A DNA stretch of 64,000 bases, from NCBI GenBank assembly GCA_014885115.2, contig WKLE02000021.1, positions 18,103 to 82,102 of the forward strand, read 5' to 3'. This document shows, piece after piece, positions 52,691 to 63,114 of this stretch; within the stretch, counting starts at the first letter, position 1; each line of letters opens with the position of its first letter. Source of the DNA: Asterionellopsis glacialis. Taxonomy: Eukaryota > Bacillariophyta > Plagiogrammaphyceae > Rhaphoneidales > Asterionellopsidaceae. Position numbers and translations under genes: made by a program. Under the pieces are notes generated by a model. The model saw nothing but the letters and a program-made list of their open reading frames with translations. It was not told the origin of the DNA and made no database searches.

Positions 52691-54169
52691 TTCTTTTTAT
52701 GAAGCTCACGTGTCGTCGAAAGTTCTCTTATATTATATAATTGGTAGGTAACGAAGTTTTCAACCTGTACAAAAAGCATTACAATTATTAGCTGAAAAAT
52801 GAAAATGCATCAGGCTCGTACAATATACGATACCTGATACCAGCAATGGTATGATGCAGTTTTAACGGCATCCGTTAAAACACTGTCATTACATAAATTA
52901 TGATCTTGCAAAGGGTTCTTGAGAAAAATTCTAAGACTAATCTACAATTGCTCTAGAGGGAGTGGTATTTTATAGTAACCGCATGACGCACGTGTGAAGT
53001 CAACCCATTTAAAAGTGCCATTGAACGAATAACAGACCCTCTTCAGTACCGTACGAAACCAAACCAAAAACCTACCAAAACACACGGAATCTCATCGACT
53101 TGGTTTTACAAACGTTTTCAATTATTTTTTGCATGTTGTCATTTACTACAGTATTCTAGACTATCCTTTTTAATATAATTCCATCAATAAAAAAAGATCA
53201 CATGAAACTGGATTGATCTCGAAGGAGCACCCAATTTTTTCCCCATTTGCTCACTAGTCCTGAAATTTTCTTTTTCAGCTTAACTTATAATGCCTTCTTT
53301 GTCGTGCCTGTCAAAAAAATTGCTACATCAGCCCAACTGTTTCTTTACTTTCTTGTTGGTCTCCTGCTCCAGTTGTTGTTGGCCCCCTGCTGGAAATATG
53401 CTAGACCATTTTTTCCTGTTCAGGTCTCTGATATATTCAGGATGATCATGTGGAATATGACGGGTTTCTTCTTGTACAACATTTTCTACGTTGTTAAACT
53501 CTAAGAGGAGTTTTGACATATCAGTAGTGTCTTGAGGTAGCATATACTGGCTTGTTCAAAAGAAGTATCTCTCTGCCATGAATGACGATACAAAAAGTTT
53601 TTAGGTGCTCCACATACCTGACTAAAGATACTGAAGCAGGTGAAAAGGTAAAATCCCATCACAAAGCAGGAAGTGACTTACTTATCCCCCCCCCCTAAAT
53701 ATTTTTTAGTCCCTCTCGCCCTCTTCGTGTTTTTCTCCAAATCGGTCTGTGGCTTCGCCCCGTCGCCACCCTTCACACATTATCCGTTGAGTTTGCTTCC
53801 CCTCATTTGGCGCCTCTTATTACCCCACTAATCTCGTTTACCGGTACAGGCTGTCCGGATGGCGTCGAACGGGATGCCCGTTGGATGGCGTAGGCTAAAA
53901 AGGGGGAGGAGCATAGGAAAAAAGACAGAGACCGGGGGGGGGTGTGAAATAATAATGACTTTGCAACTTATAGAAAGACCGAAACAAAAACACCCCGTCC
54001 GTTTATCGTGACTAGCAACCAAAAATCTTGGCAAGGCCAGACAAGCAAGGACAAGAGAACACACCCTTCGAAGAAGCATTTTGGAAAGGCTACTAGCACA
54101 ACTTCTCCAAGTGAATAGACGGTTTTGGTTTGACTTTGCAAAACGGCATTGACCTGAAGAATTATCGAA

Positions 54170-55909
54170 ATGGACTTTCTAACACTAGCAACAAATTTGT
54201 CGACACGGCAAATGCTGCGACATTTGGGTGTTGTGGAGGAAGATAATCAAGATGGAGATTTCTCACAGGTTGCATACTCTGGTAGAGTTGCCCAGGATTC
54301 TGCAGGGTCTGGATACGGTCAAACCATAGGAGGAGCTGAAGACAATATGAGTCGGCCTCTTTTGACACCATCAGCAGAAGCTGAATTATTCCTTTTGGCT
54401 AGTAACTTTCTTCTCTGTAAGTTATCGAAAAATGCAGGAGAAATGGAGTTTGGAAGACAGACATCTTGTTCTTTCATTTGCACGTGGTTTACACATTATT
54501 GATGTTTGGTGAAGATTCTTAAAATATGATTTATATTTTCCTATCTCTATTCTACAGATGTCGCCATGATTATTATTACAACAATGGTTGCTAAGATATA
54601 CTTTCCAGATTCCCTTGAGCGTGGACGTGATAGTCAAGGAGGGTTGCCTAGATCAAGATCTTATTCTTTTCGAATGGTGGACGGGGTGGAGATATCTGAA
54701 GATGACGACTATTATGCTTCAGATAGCGATAGTGATGGTGGAATCGACGGAGATGAAGTGTTAGGTAGCGATGGTAGCGAATCGGAACAGGGAGAACCAT
54801 CAATTGCCGATTCATGGAAACCAAATGCTGCCCGTGGAAATCTACTTGAATTTGATCAGGAAAAAATGAGCAAAAGTGAAGTATTACGACGACTCGTCTT
54901 TTGCTGTTTGATGCTGAACCTCACCTTTGTGACTTGGGGTATTCTTCAAGAGAGAATGCTTACACGCAGATATCCAAGATTCACGGGCGAGAAATTTGAA
55001 TACACATATGCTCTTGTGTTCACGAATCGTTTGTGGACTGTCATTTTCTCAGGGCTTCTGCTTCTCTATCTTAAGCCAAAAATTTCGCGGACGACCATTA
55101 TTTACGAATATTCATTTCCGGCCATTTCAAACATGCTGAGCAGTTGGTGCCAATATGAAGCCTTAAAATACGTTTCCTTCCCATCAGCTACGCTATTCAA
55201 GTCATTCAAACTTGCACCAGTGATGGCTATGGGTAAAATCCTGGGCAACAAGACTTACCCGCAGTATGACTACGTGGTGGCATTGGTGATTGGAGTTGGT
55301 ATTACAATGTTTATGACTACGACAGACGACATTTCACTTGGGTATGATATTTACGGAGAACAAGTGAATGAGGCATGGACTGGAATCATGCTCCTCTTCT
55401 TCTTCCTTTTTTTTGATAGCTTCACTAGTCAGTGGCAAAGTCGAATGTTTCAACGTCATCGGGATATGTCACTGATCGAACTAATGTTTGCCACATCTGC
55501 ATTCTCTTCGGTTCTGTCTTTTATTACACTGGTCCACTCAAAGGAGCTCTACCCGGCCATATCGTTCGTCGTTAATCACTCAGAGATCCATTTGCACTTC
55601 TTTATGTTTTCTATTTGTTCCACGATTGGACAACTAGTGATTTACTACACAATCAAGAACTTTGGTGCTGTTGTCTTCACACTAATCATGACCTTTCGGA
55701 TTTTGCTAAGTATTGCTATTTCTTGCTTTTTGTACGAACATACAGTCACGGGGATGGGATTTATTGGTCTCATGCTGGTTCTGGCAGCGGTCTTTTACAG
55801 AATCAAACGAAAAGCTCAAGGGCAGCAACTAGTCAAATGGCAAGGCATCGATGCACAAGAGCAAGGAAAGGAACTTCTCCAAGAATGGCACGAACACGGG
55901 GATATCTAG
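54170..55909 (+). CDS. SLC35B-type nucleotide-sugar/PAPS transporter
   Basis: Two exons, 54170-54416 and 54558-55909, joined by a 141-bp GT-AG intron that splits a Tyr codon, give 532 residues. About ten membrane segments. Diagnostic stretches are NMLSSWCQYEALKYVSFPSA and LFKSFKLAPVMAMGKILGNK, which match the SLC35B2 (PAPS transporter) subgroup better than UDP-galactose carriers. The C-terminal part has QLVIYYTIKNFGAVVFTLIM and TGMGFIGLMLVLAAVFY. Such carriers exchange PAPS or a nucleotide sugar into the Golgi lumen. An acidic loop (about 120-165, SEDDDYYASDSDSDGG) is inserted between the first and second membrane segments. The tail is soluble and charged. Confidence 0.92.
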
Positions 55910-56029
55910 ATTGCACAAAAGTCACTGATAAATATAACAAATGCCAACAAAATTACACTGCTCTTCACGTTTACAGCCCTTTTTTAAAAAAGATTATATT
56001 GTCTAGTAGCACTTATGAATTGATGCAGT

Positions 56030-57154
56030 TTACTCAAGTATGTATCTATTGAATTCTGAAGCATTGTCGACGTATAGATGATGACCGGCTCTAGGAATGA
56101 TATGTACGCTTGCATTAACATCGTTTTTATCCTTCAAATGTTTAGTCACACTTCGAGCACTCGCTTCGTTGAATCTCATCCAGTCGTTGTCTCCAAATAG
56201 TATACGCAAATCCACAGAAGAATCAAAGTTTGTAGACATGGGTTCTTCTAAAGGTTCCCGAGCATAAACTCCCATAGAATTTGCAGAAGCAGCTGGTTCT
56301 AACAAGCTATTCATAGCAAACTCGCCTGATGGGTATGCCACAGTGATGTGGTAGAGATATTCACCGAGAAGACTTACATCGTGATCTGAAAGGTGTGGGA
56401 TACGTCCTCCCAATGATCTTACAACCGCTTGACGTCCCCTTGAGGATCCCATCATTCGAACTAATTGTTGAGGTGTGACATTTGAACTCCATAATGCATC
56501 AACTAGACGAAGAGACCCTGGAAGATCTGACTGGGGAAGGGAATCCATAGGTTTCATAGGGAATCCCACTGGAGACGCTAATATTAACTTTGATATTCGA
56601 CTTTGACTTTGATATTTGAGTGCATATCTAGCCGCTAGATAGCCTCCCAGTGAATGTCCCACAAACCACATCTTATTGTCTTTGTCAATTTGTTGCTGTT
56701 CCAACCATTCTTCGAAGGGATCAATGAAAAAGTCTACAGCTTGTGATGGTGTAAATATTGAATTGCACAAACATGCAGAGAGATCCTGTGCCCAACCACG
56801 TAGGATAGGTCGACGGCAAGATGGTCGATCACTTCCTCCCATTCCCAACCAATCTACAGCTAGGACCCTCCCAACTTTTCCGCTTTGAAGTAACGGATCT
56901 ACATTACGAAAAAAGAAACCAAGCCCACTTCCGTACCCATGAGCAAGGACACAAGTAGGCAGTTCTCTCACGCTAGCAGATGTTTCGTACCCAGGTGCTA
57001 AAAATTCAACACCGTTCAGCACACTTCCACCATCTCTCTGACCAGTATACCTCACCGGCGTTTTTACCAAAGTTGACAAAAGCTTGTCTTGAGATTTCAA
57101 GAGAGTTTCTTGGTTACTCTGTGTCCACCATTGACGTACAAAGCGAGTTGCCAT
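56030..57154 (-). CDS. ABHD4/5 (CGI-58)-like alpha/beta hydrolase
   Basis: Intronless, 374 residues. Oxyanion-loop HGYGSG (72-77) is followed by the strand VLAVDWLGMGGSDRP (typical DxxGxGxSxRP). The nucleophile elbow is VGHSLGGYLAARYAL with Ser168. The acid is in ILFGDNDWM and the histidine in PRAGHHLYVDN. HHLYVD also contains the HX4D acyltransferase motif of the ABHD4/ABHD5/plant CGI-58 group. Unlike animal ABHD5, the nucleophile serine is present, so hydrolase activity is expected (phospholipid, N-acyl lipid or cardiolipin). No clear targeting peptide. The gene is convergent with the transporter gene, 120 bp apart. Confidence 0.9.
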   Translation of the reverse strand: MATRFVRQWWTQSNQETLLKSQDKLLSTLVKTPVRYTGQRDGGSVLNGVEFLAPGYETSASVRELPTCVLAHGYGSGLGFFFRNVDPLLQSGKVGRVLAVDWLGMGGSDRPSCRRPILRGWAQDLSACLCNSIFTPSQAVDFFIDPFEEWLEQQQIDKDNKMWFVGHSLGGYLAARYALKYQSQSRISKLILASPVGFPMKPMDSLPQSDLPGSLRLVDALWSSNVTPQQLVRMMGSSRGRQAVVRSLGGRIPHLSDHDVSLLGEYLYHITVAYPSGEFAMNSLLEPAASANSMGVYAREPLEEPMSTNFDSSVDLRILFGDNDWMRFNEASARSVTKHLKDKNDVNASVHIIPRAGHHLYVDNASEFNRYILE

Positions 57155-57723
57155 TGCAAGATGATATTTCTGTTATGCCTAATTATTAGTAAGTTTTCAC
57201 GTGTTGGTATCTCTCAGACACCCTAGAGTACCAGATAAGGTTCTTGTAACCACTAAACCCACTAAAACCTTCAGCAACGTCAATAGCAACACACGAACCC
57301 AAGGCGACTTGCTGCAAAAGTCTAGAGCGGAGCAATATCAACAAGATCTGAAAAAATGACCCCTGCAAGTTCTTTTTTACATTGCTGTTTTTTTACTGTG
57401 TATTTGTACGAGAGATGTTCATGTAGATGCAACCAAAAAAACGGTTTCGGATGAGAACATTTACAATAGGCGAAAGGGTTAGAGGTATTAAATATTTCGG
57501 ACGACAACCAGACTGGTCAATGATGGCAATGATAGTCGCCAATCAAAAAATTCTATCGGGAGAGAACAAAAAGGATATCGCCGCCATCACAGGGAGAGTT
57601 CGAAAGGTTCGTTCTGTATAGAGGCAACAAGTAAGCACTATCGCACCATTCATCACCATTGAGATCACCACAAAGCCACTCGGGAGAGAATAGTATTATA
57701 TATAATATTGAGCAATAGTCACA
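57155..57723. other. Divergent intergenic spacer
   Basis: Promoter region for the hydrolase (minus) and DUF3727 (plus) genes. Plus-strand 64-codon frame at 57427-57621 (basic, TIGERVRGIKYFGRQ) could be a small gene but has no support. One AGTACCAGATA word lies near 57219. Confidence 0.4.
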
Positions 57724-58854
57724 ATGCAGATTTCTAAAGTGCTTATAGCTACCATCTTGATAGAAACTTCCATGTCGTTTCAACTAGCCAAACGTGCCCC
57801 TATTGGCTGGGTATCGCCCAAGATATCGACGTCATTTACTAGTGGAACAAGTGTCTTCGCGACGCCTAACGATGTCCTTGATGTTGAGTTCGAACCCGTC
57901 GATGAATCATCAACAGAAGAAAAAGAATCAATAACGACAACACCATCAGCGGATCCATTCAGTACCAGTACAAGTGACGAAGCTCCTCAAACTTTGTTGG
58001 ATATTTCGCTCGACAGCGATCCGGACTTGAACCAACTACGAATCCCTTTTGTAGATCCATCAGGTCGAAGCTATATTGACTGCAAAATGGCATTCATGGT
58101 AGATGTAGAGGGAGTGAGTTATGCTATTGGTGTACCGTATGAATATTCTGCAGGGATCTCATTTCAAAAAAGAGATGGGACAGTTACGTACATGTCACCC
58201 GATGACGATGAAAATGAAGAATTAATGCAAATTATGGCCGGTCAACTGCAGCAAGAATTTGGAGAAGATGTATCATTGAAACGGACACCTCGAGTTCTAA
58301 CTATTTCCGGAGATCTGGACAAATATACAAAGGGATGGCGAGAGAAAATGTTTGAAACAGTTGACACGGAAGGATTACTAGACGACACAGACGAAACCAC
58401 AGATTTCTTCCTTGATTTTATGAAAAAAGAGCTAGGAGAAGAAGAAGCTAACAAGGTCATGGAAAGTGACACATCCGATGTAGATGAAGATATGATAAAA
58501 CTTTTTGATTTACCAGGATTTGGGACACAAGAAGATGATGTCGAAGGTGTCGAAAAAATGTTGGAAAATATGTTTTCAGAAGACCCAAGCGAAGCATTTG
58601 ATGCACTGAGTAAGGATCGCTCTAATGATGGTGTAGCACTCAAACTTGTGGGATTCAATTTTAAGGATGGCAAGTCATACTCCTTAGTCCAAATGCTAAC
58701 ACCATGCATTTTGGTTGCAAAACAAATTTCAGACAAGGAGGATGACGATGATATGAGATTTGAATTGCTGTCACCTGAAGAAGAAAAGATCGTCCTTCCG
58801 CGTTTAGAGACTCTCTGTGAGAAGGAATTGAAGGAGGCGGGGCTTACATTATAA
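57724..58854 (+). CDS. Plastid-targeted DUF3727 protein
   Basis: Intronless, 376 residues. The leader (1-17) is signal-peptide-like, with MSFQLAKRAP at the junction (S-F rather than A-F), followed by a basic, Ser/Thr-rich transit-like part. After an acidic linker (about 55-95) the body starts near residue 100 with IPFVDPSGRSYIDCKMAFMV and a strand-rich stretch (VEGVSYAIGVPYEYSAGISF). The last third (DGKSYSLVQMLTPCILVAKQ, then RFELLSPEEEKIVLPRLETL) matches the cyanobacterial DUF3727 module. The middle is helical and acidic. Function unknown; it is a stromal or membrane-associated plastid protein by inference. Confidence 0.85.
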   Translation: MQISKVLIATILIETSMSFQLAKRAPIGWVSPKISTSFTSGTSVFATPNDVLDVEFEPVDESSTEEKESITTTPSADPFSTSTSDEAPQTLLDISLDSDPDLNQLRIPFVDPSGRSYIDCKMAFMVDVEGVSYAIGVPYEYSAGISFQKRDGTVTYMSPDDDENEELMQIMAGQLQQEFGEDVSLKRTPRVLTISGDLDKYTKGWREKMFETVDTEGLLDDTDETTDFFLDFMKKELGEEEANKVMESDTSDVDEDMIKLFDLPGFGTQEDDVEGVEKMLENMFSEDPSEAFDALSKDRSNDGVALKLVGFNFKDGKSYSLVQMLTPCILVAKQISDKEDDDDMRFELLSPEEEKIVLPRLETLCEKELKEAGLTL

Positions 58855-59225
58855 TTTTTCATTTCTAGCGTATTTTTTTAAAATAGTGCGTTTATCCGAT
58901 CATTTCCTCCTACTTCGTATGAAATGTGGCTTTCTTGATCTCACTTCGTTTACACTCCCTAATGTTTTAGAATTTTCAATTGGGGCTAACATGAAGGGGG
59001 GAGCAAATTTTCTCGATTTCACTCTGAAGCGATCTTCCCGTGTAAAGTGCGCCCAGGTAGACCGCCTGAACCGAAAAACAGGTACGATTCCATACACCAG
59101 AATCCATAAAATATAATATTACCAGGTATGTATGGCAGAGGTCAATGGCGTTGATAGATTGCTACTCACTCAGGTCGAATTTGCACGCACAAACACTCAA
59201 GAATCTCATTAAAAAATACTGAAAG
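58855..59225. other. Intergenic spacer
   Basis: Between two plus-strand genes. A 76-codon frame (58886-59116) opens at once but has no feature in its favour. One TACCAGGTA word lies at about 59121. Confidence 0.4.
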
Positions 59226-61811
59226 ATGATTGCCCTTCGAGGTATCCTTAAAAAGGAAGATGAAAAATGGAAATGGAGTGGAATGTGGGCATTTGGAAGT
59301 TTACCTGTGGAAGCGTCCTTGGAACCTGTTTCCGGTAGTGGACGCAGGGCGAAGAATCCAGTCGCTAGACCTTTTGTGTATACGTGGGATCAAGCGAAGG
59401 ATCCATCTGATGTTCCCGTTCCTTCCATCAATGCAGGAGAGGATACGGACGAAGATGAAACGATGAAATCGAAAGATGAAACTACATCGCAACAGGAGAG
59501 TGGCGGAGGCAGCAACACGACAGATGGTGATGCAAACAAGACCCAAGGTAGGAACGCCATGGGTGATACTATGAATACAAAAAATCCAGAAGAATCAACA
59601 GATTCCACTTCGCAACCCAAAACAACCGATTCGTCACAGGGTACGGAGACAAAGGAGGGGAAAGACGTCAAAGTAAAAGATACGCAAGACGAAAATAATA
59701 AGAATTTGAATAAGAAAGAAATTATGTCCGATAGAGATGACAATACTAAAAAGGAAGAATCGAAATCAGATAATACGAGCAAGACCGAACCTATGGATAT
59801 CGAGAAAGACGTTAAGAAGACAAACGTGGACACTCCAAAGGAAGACAAAGCATCGGACGAGCGAGACAAAAAATCAAAAGAGTCATCAGCTAAAGGTGAT
59901 TTACAAAATGCAGTTAAAGATAACAAGGAAGAGGGGACAAATGAAATAACAAAGACGTCAAAAGAACCCGGCCCCGATGAATTGTCGACTTCAGAATCTA
60001 AGAAACTGGCAAAGAATCTTGTGACGTATGGTACAGTTTCTCTTGGAGAGCCTACTTACACTTCAGCATCAACTAAGCATCCTGACAAATGTGCCCCCGA
60101 CGGCGCCTGGAAAGGATACTTCGAAAACGTTTCAAAACGAAAAGATCGAGTATCAAGCCGTGTTGCTGAGAATTTTTGTCTCTTTTTCAACGCAACTCCA
60201 GCAAAAGATGCACGTGTTCAATTTCAAGACGAAGACGCACAGTCGGATGCCAAAAACGAAAAAAATAGTGCTTCTGAACAATCGGAAGGTATGTTATCAC
60301 CGGGACACATACATGTTCGAGGAATGGGTACGAACCAGTTCGGAACTTTTGAAATTCTGGGCTCATTCAATTTGGAAACTGAAATACTGGAATGCCAACG
60401 AATGTATGTTGTCACTGTAGATAGTACATCCCGAACTAGATCGCCCTCACGAACAAGCCGATCCGATGCAAGTAGTACACCCCGGGCGTATAATACTCGG
60501 AAAAGACCAAAGATGTCTTGGCAAAAAAGATCCTCCATTAACGATGACGAATACGATGATGCGTCAAGTCGCCGAAGCGGCGGCAGTAGTGTTAAAAAAC
60601 GAGTTCGGCCGTCCAGCAGTCCGTCCAACTTGACCGATGCCAAGTCACCCATGCCGTCCATTACAATTTCCAATCCAGCTCCTACTCCCAAACCATCTAG
60701 CAACTTACCAGCTTCTAGCAGTAGTTCTAAGCGCCCATCGCCGCGTACTGGTTCGGTACCAAAGAAGACGTCACGATCATCTTCGGGGAGTAAGGGGGGA
60801 TCTTCATCGTCGTCATCTACAACACAAGCACTGAAATTGCCTCCAGCGGGAGATCCTCGGGAAGCAAGGTGGAGAGCATCTCATTTTTTGTACTACCAAA
60901 GAAATGACCCTTCCGCGGATGCCGAATCTGGGGGAGGGACAAAGTTATCACATAATTCCGCTGCTAGTTATGTGGTATACGAGGGTGAAATGCTACATGG
61001 TGGCTGTCTTCGAGATGGACGTGGAGTATGTTTGTACAGCAATGGCACTCTATATGAAGGAGAATGGAAACGAAACAAGGAACATGGAGTAGGAGTGTTG
61101 ATGAGCGCCGATCGAAAACGAACAATATACAGTGGAGAGTGGGAGCGTGGACGGATGCATGGGAGAGGCGCATATCACTACAACGATGACGTATTGTTTA
61201 GAAGACGTCCAGATGATAAGAATGCGGTCAGTCGCTATGAAGGTGAATTTAAGGAAAATGCTAGGCATGGAGTCGGAAGGTATGTCCTTCCTGACGGCTC
61301 AGTGTACGACGGCGAATGGCGTGACAACGTTCCATGTGGACGTGGGACTTTTCACTGGGTAGACGGCTCAACATATGTCGGATTGTGGAAAGACGGTAAG
61401 CGGAACGGACAAGGAACCTTGCAAACATCAGATGGTTTTACGTATGATGGAGCATGGGTTCGTAATGCAATGGAAGGCAGAGGAATTGCCACTTACCCCA
61501 ACGGACAGCGCTATGAAGGTCTTTGGATGGGAGGGCGACGCGAAGGAAGGGGAACTATTCACTTCACCAATGGTGCTGTATACGAAGGCCGATTCCGTGA
61601 TGACTGTATGGAAGGCCAGGGAACCATGAAGATGTCCAAGAATGTAACTGTCCCCCGATCTGACAGTACTTTGAGTGATAGTGCCCATGAAGCTACCAGC
61701 GAGAAGAAGGCTGATGCAGAGGATAAGGACGACTGGATGATCCCGATTCATTTCCAAAGTGACATGGGGCATATTCACCAAAAAGCTGGTTTCACTGTTG
61801 GAGGAGAGTAG
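59226..61811 (+). CDS. MORN-repeat protein with novel N-terminal domains
   Basis: Intronless, 861 residues. Residues about 582-800 contain nine MORN repeats (YEGEWKRNKEHGVG, YDGEWRDNVPCGRG, YVGLWKDGKRNGQG and similar). MORN arrays form extended beta sheets that bind membranes or scaffold partners. The N-terminal 60 residues (GILKKEDEKWKWSGMWAFGS) and a mid section (about 290-400: GAWKGYFENVS, HVRGMGTNQFGTFEILGSFN) look like two related beta-rich modules; both have a W-G pattern followed by strand-rich sequence, so they may be one split domain. Between them is a highly charged, Lys/Asp/Glu/Ser-rich linker (about 80-275). Residues 400-560 are Ser/Arg-rich with a KKRVRPSSSPS basic patch. The short tail after MORN is acidic. 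Whole-protein function unknown. Confidence 0.88.
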   Translation: MIALRGILKKEDEKWKWSGMWAFGSLPVEASLEPVSGSGRRAKNPVARPFVYTWDQAKDPSDVPVPSINAGEDTDEDETMKSKDETTSQQESGGGSNTTDGDANKTQGRNAMGDTMNTKNPEESTDSTSQPKTTDSSQGTETKEGKDVKVKDTQDENNKNLNKKEIMSDRDDNTKKEESKSDNTSKTEPMDIEKDVKKTNVDTPKEDKASDERDKKSKESSAKGDLQNAVKDNKEEGTNEITKTSKEPGPDELSTSESKKLAKNLVTYGTVSLGEPTYTSASTKHPDKCAPDGAWKGYFENVSKRKDRVSSRVAENFCLFFNATPAKDARVQFQDEDAQSDAKNEKNSASEQSEGMLSPGHIHVRGMGTNQFGTFEILGSFNLETEILECQRMYVVTVDSTSRTRSPSRTSRSDASSTPRAYNTRKRPKMSWQKRSSINDDEYDDASSRRSGGSSVKKRVRPSSSPSNLTDAKSPMPSITISNPAPTPKPSSNLPASSSSSKRPSPRTGSVPKKTSRSSSGSKGGSSSSSSTTQALKLPPAGDPREARWRASHFLYYQRNDPSADAESGGGTKLSHNSAASYVVYEGEMLHGGCLRDGRGVCLYSNGTLYEGEWKRNKEHGVGVLMSADRKRTIYSGEWERGRMHGRGAYHYNDDVLFRRRPDDKNAVSRYEGEFKENARHGVGRYVLPDGSVYDGEWRDNVPCGRGTFHWVDGSTYVGLWKDGKRNGQGTLQTSDGFTYDGAWVRNAMEGRGIATYPNGQRYEGLWMGGRREGRGTIHFTNGAVYEGRFRDDCMEGQGTMKMSKNVTVPRSDSTLSDSAHEATSEKKADAEDKDDWMIPIHFQSDMGHIHQKAGFTVGGE

Positions 61812-61848
61812 ACCAGGATTTTGCATTTTTAATGATGATCACACATGT

Positions 61849-63114
61849 TTAATTAACAATAGTAACATGGTCGTTTTTAATTCGAATGATTTGTCCTTCA
61901 CATTTGTTCTTCATCTCCCTACATGTATAACGGCCATTCTTACTAGTCTGAACTTTGTCACCGGGGCAATATTCATTTCCAGAATTGCGATACCATCTAC
62001 CCAATGCAGAGTCTAGAGCAAGGAAGTTTCCGTCGCAACTAAATTTGACGTCGTAACTGGGAGTGTGTCCCACGCCAAGACGCGATATTCCATCTGGAAG
62101 AAGCGTACTTAAACGAGGACATGAGGATGATTCATGGTTTCCTCGATACGTTAGCATCTAGAAAAAGGTTCGTTAGGAGGAAGGGAGCACAACAGATATT
62201 ATGCACGAAATGTTTGCTTGAATATAGAAAATTGCCAACAATATTGCATAACTTACATCGTAAATAGCACGCCCCTCTCCCGTATGATCCAGGAAATTGC
62301 TCAAATTCTCTTCGCTCGAGTTAGAAGCGAACATTTTGTTGATTCCCTCTATTCCACGTTTTGAGATGTACTGAGCTGCATCGGGACTAATACCTCCATG
62401 AACAAAAAGCGTATTATTCACTTTGGCTAAAATAGGTCTCCTTTCCAACCAATTCCCTAGCTCGGTTCCGGATCGAAAAGTATCAAGGTACCTCTTTTGG
62501 TACATTACCATTCTTTCTTTTACAAGTGCGCGCAAATCAGGTGCCACAAACTCTAGGATTGATATCCCACCCTTGTCCGGAGAAAACATTACACTAGCAT
62601 GTTTTCCATAAGAATACACTTCTACACTCGCATTGTAGAGTGCTTCCACCACAAGCTTGTCATTGCTGTCTAATTTGTCTATAAAATTCAGATATTCTCT
62701 AGGATGCACCGAAGCATATGCTAGCTGGAAAAAGCCCGCCCCTCCCCAGCGCCATTCGTTCCCAACGGCGTCGCGATCTCGTAGCAATTCTAGTTCGTGG
62801 TTTCCCATTATAGCAGTTACCATCTCAGGAAACTTTTCTGTCAAAAATTTCACATACTCCAAAGTTTGGCGAGATGTAGGCCCTTTGTCGATATAATCTC
62901 CTAAAAAGATAATTTTGCTGGTATTATCTGCCCACATACCGTCCTCAGTCACTAAACCCGTTTTTCCGACCCAATGTTTTGCACAGTAGACGTCTCCATG
63001 CAGGTCTCCTATGACGTAAACTTCGTATTCCTGTAAAGGTTTTAGATTGTCATCAATTTGATATTGTAGTGCCAACAGTATCGCCAGCGCAGCAGGGATA
63101 ATCCAATGCAACAT
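61849..63114 (-). CDS. Secretory-pathway metallophosphoesterase (PPP-like)
   Basis: Two exons, 63114-62257 and 62157-61849, joined by a 99-bp GT-AG intron in phase 0, give 388 residues. The start (MLHWIIPAALAILLALQ) is a signal peptide or anchor. The dimetal motifs are GDLHGD (36-41), GDYIDKG (72-78) and GNHE (104-107). A histidine is in FVHGG before the junction, and GVGHTP lies in the second exon, with a final CDGNFLALD. The motif order is that of bacterial-type PPP/Shewanella-like or ApaH-like phosphatases found in algae. The second exon ends with a Cys-rich, WYRNSGNEYC-type tail. Probable substrate class: phosphoprotein or dinucleotide polyphosphate. A frame that runs past 62257 into the intron is read-through. 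Confidence 0.9.

Larger units (their letters stand above)
52073..54169. other. Long intergenic spacer with repeats and a gap
   Basis: 2.1 kb. Repeats of the CTCTAG and GGTAC families run from 52155 to 52690 around the N-run. TTTAACGGCATCCGTTAAAA (52860-52879) is a perfect 20-bp palindrome. A 71-codon minus frame at 53328-53543 (EETRHIPHDHPEYIRD) has a protein-like look but no support. C- and G-runs occur at about 53687 and 53933. The last 200 bp should contain the promoter of the transporter gene. Confidence 0.45.

Noticed and set aside
53247..53543. Overlapping frames on both strands at 53.2-53.5 kb
   Set aside because: The plus frame is hydrophobic only because it is antisense to a charged minus frame; neither has a recognisable motif.
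57427..57621. 64-codon plus-strand frame between divergent genes
   Set aside because: Could be a small gene or upstream frame, but there is no motif, and it falls in promoter DNA.
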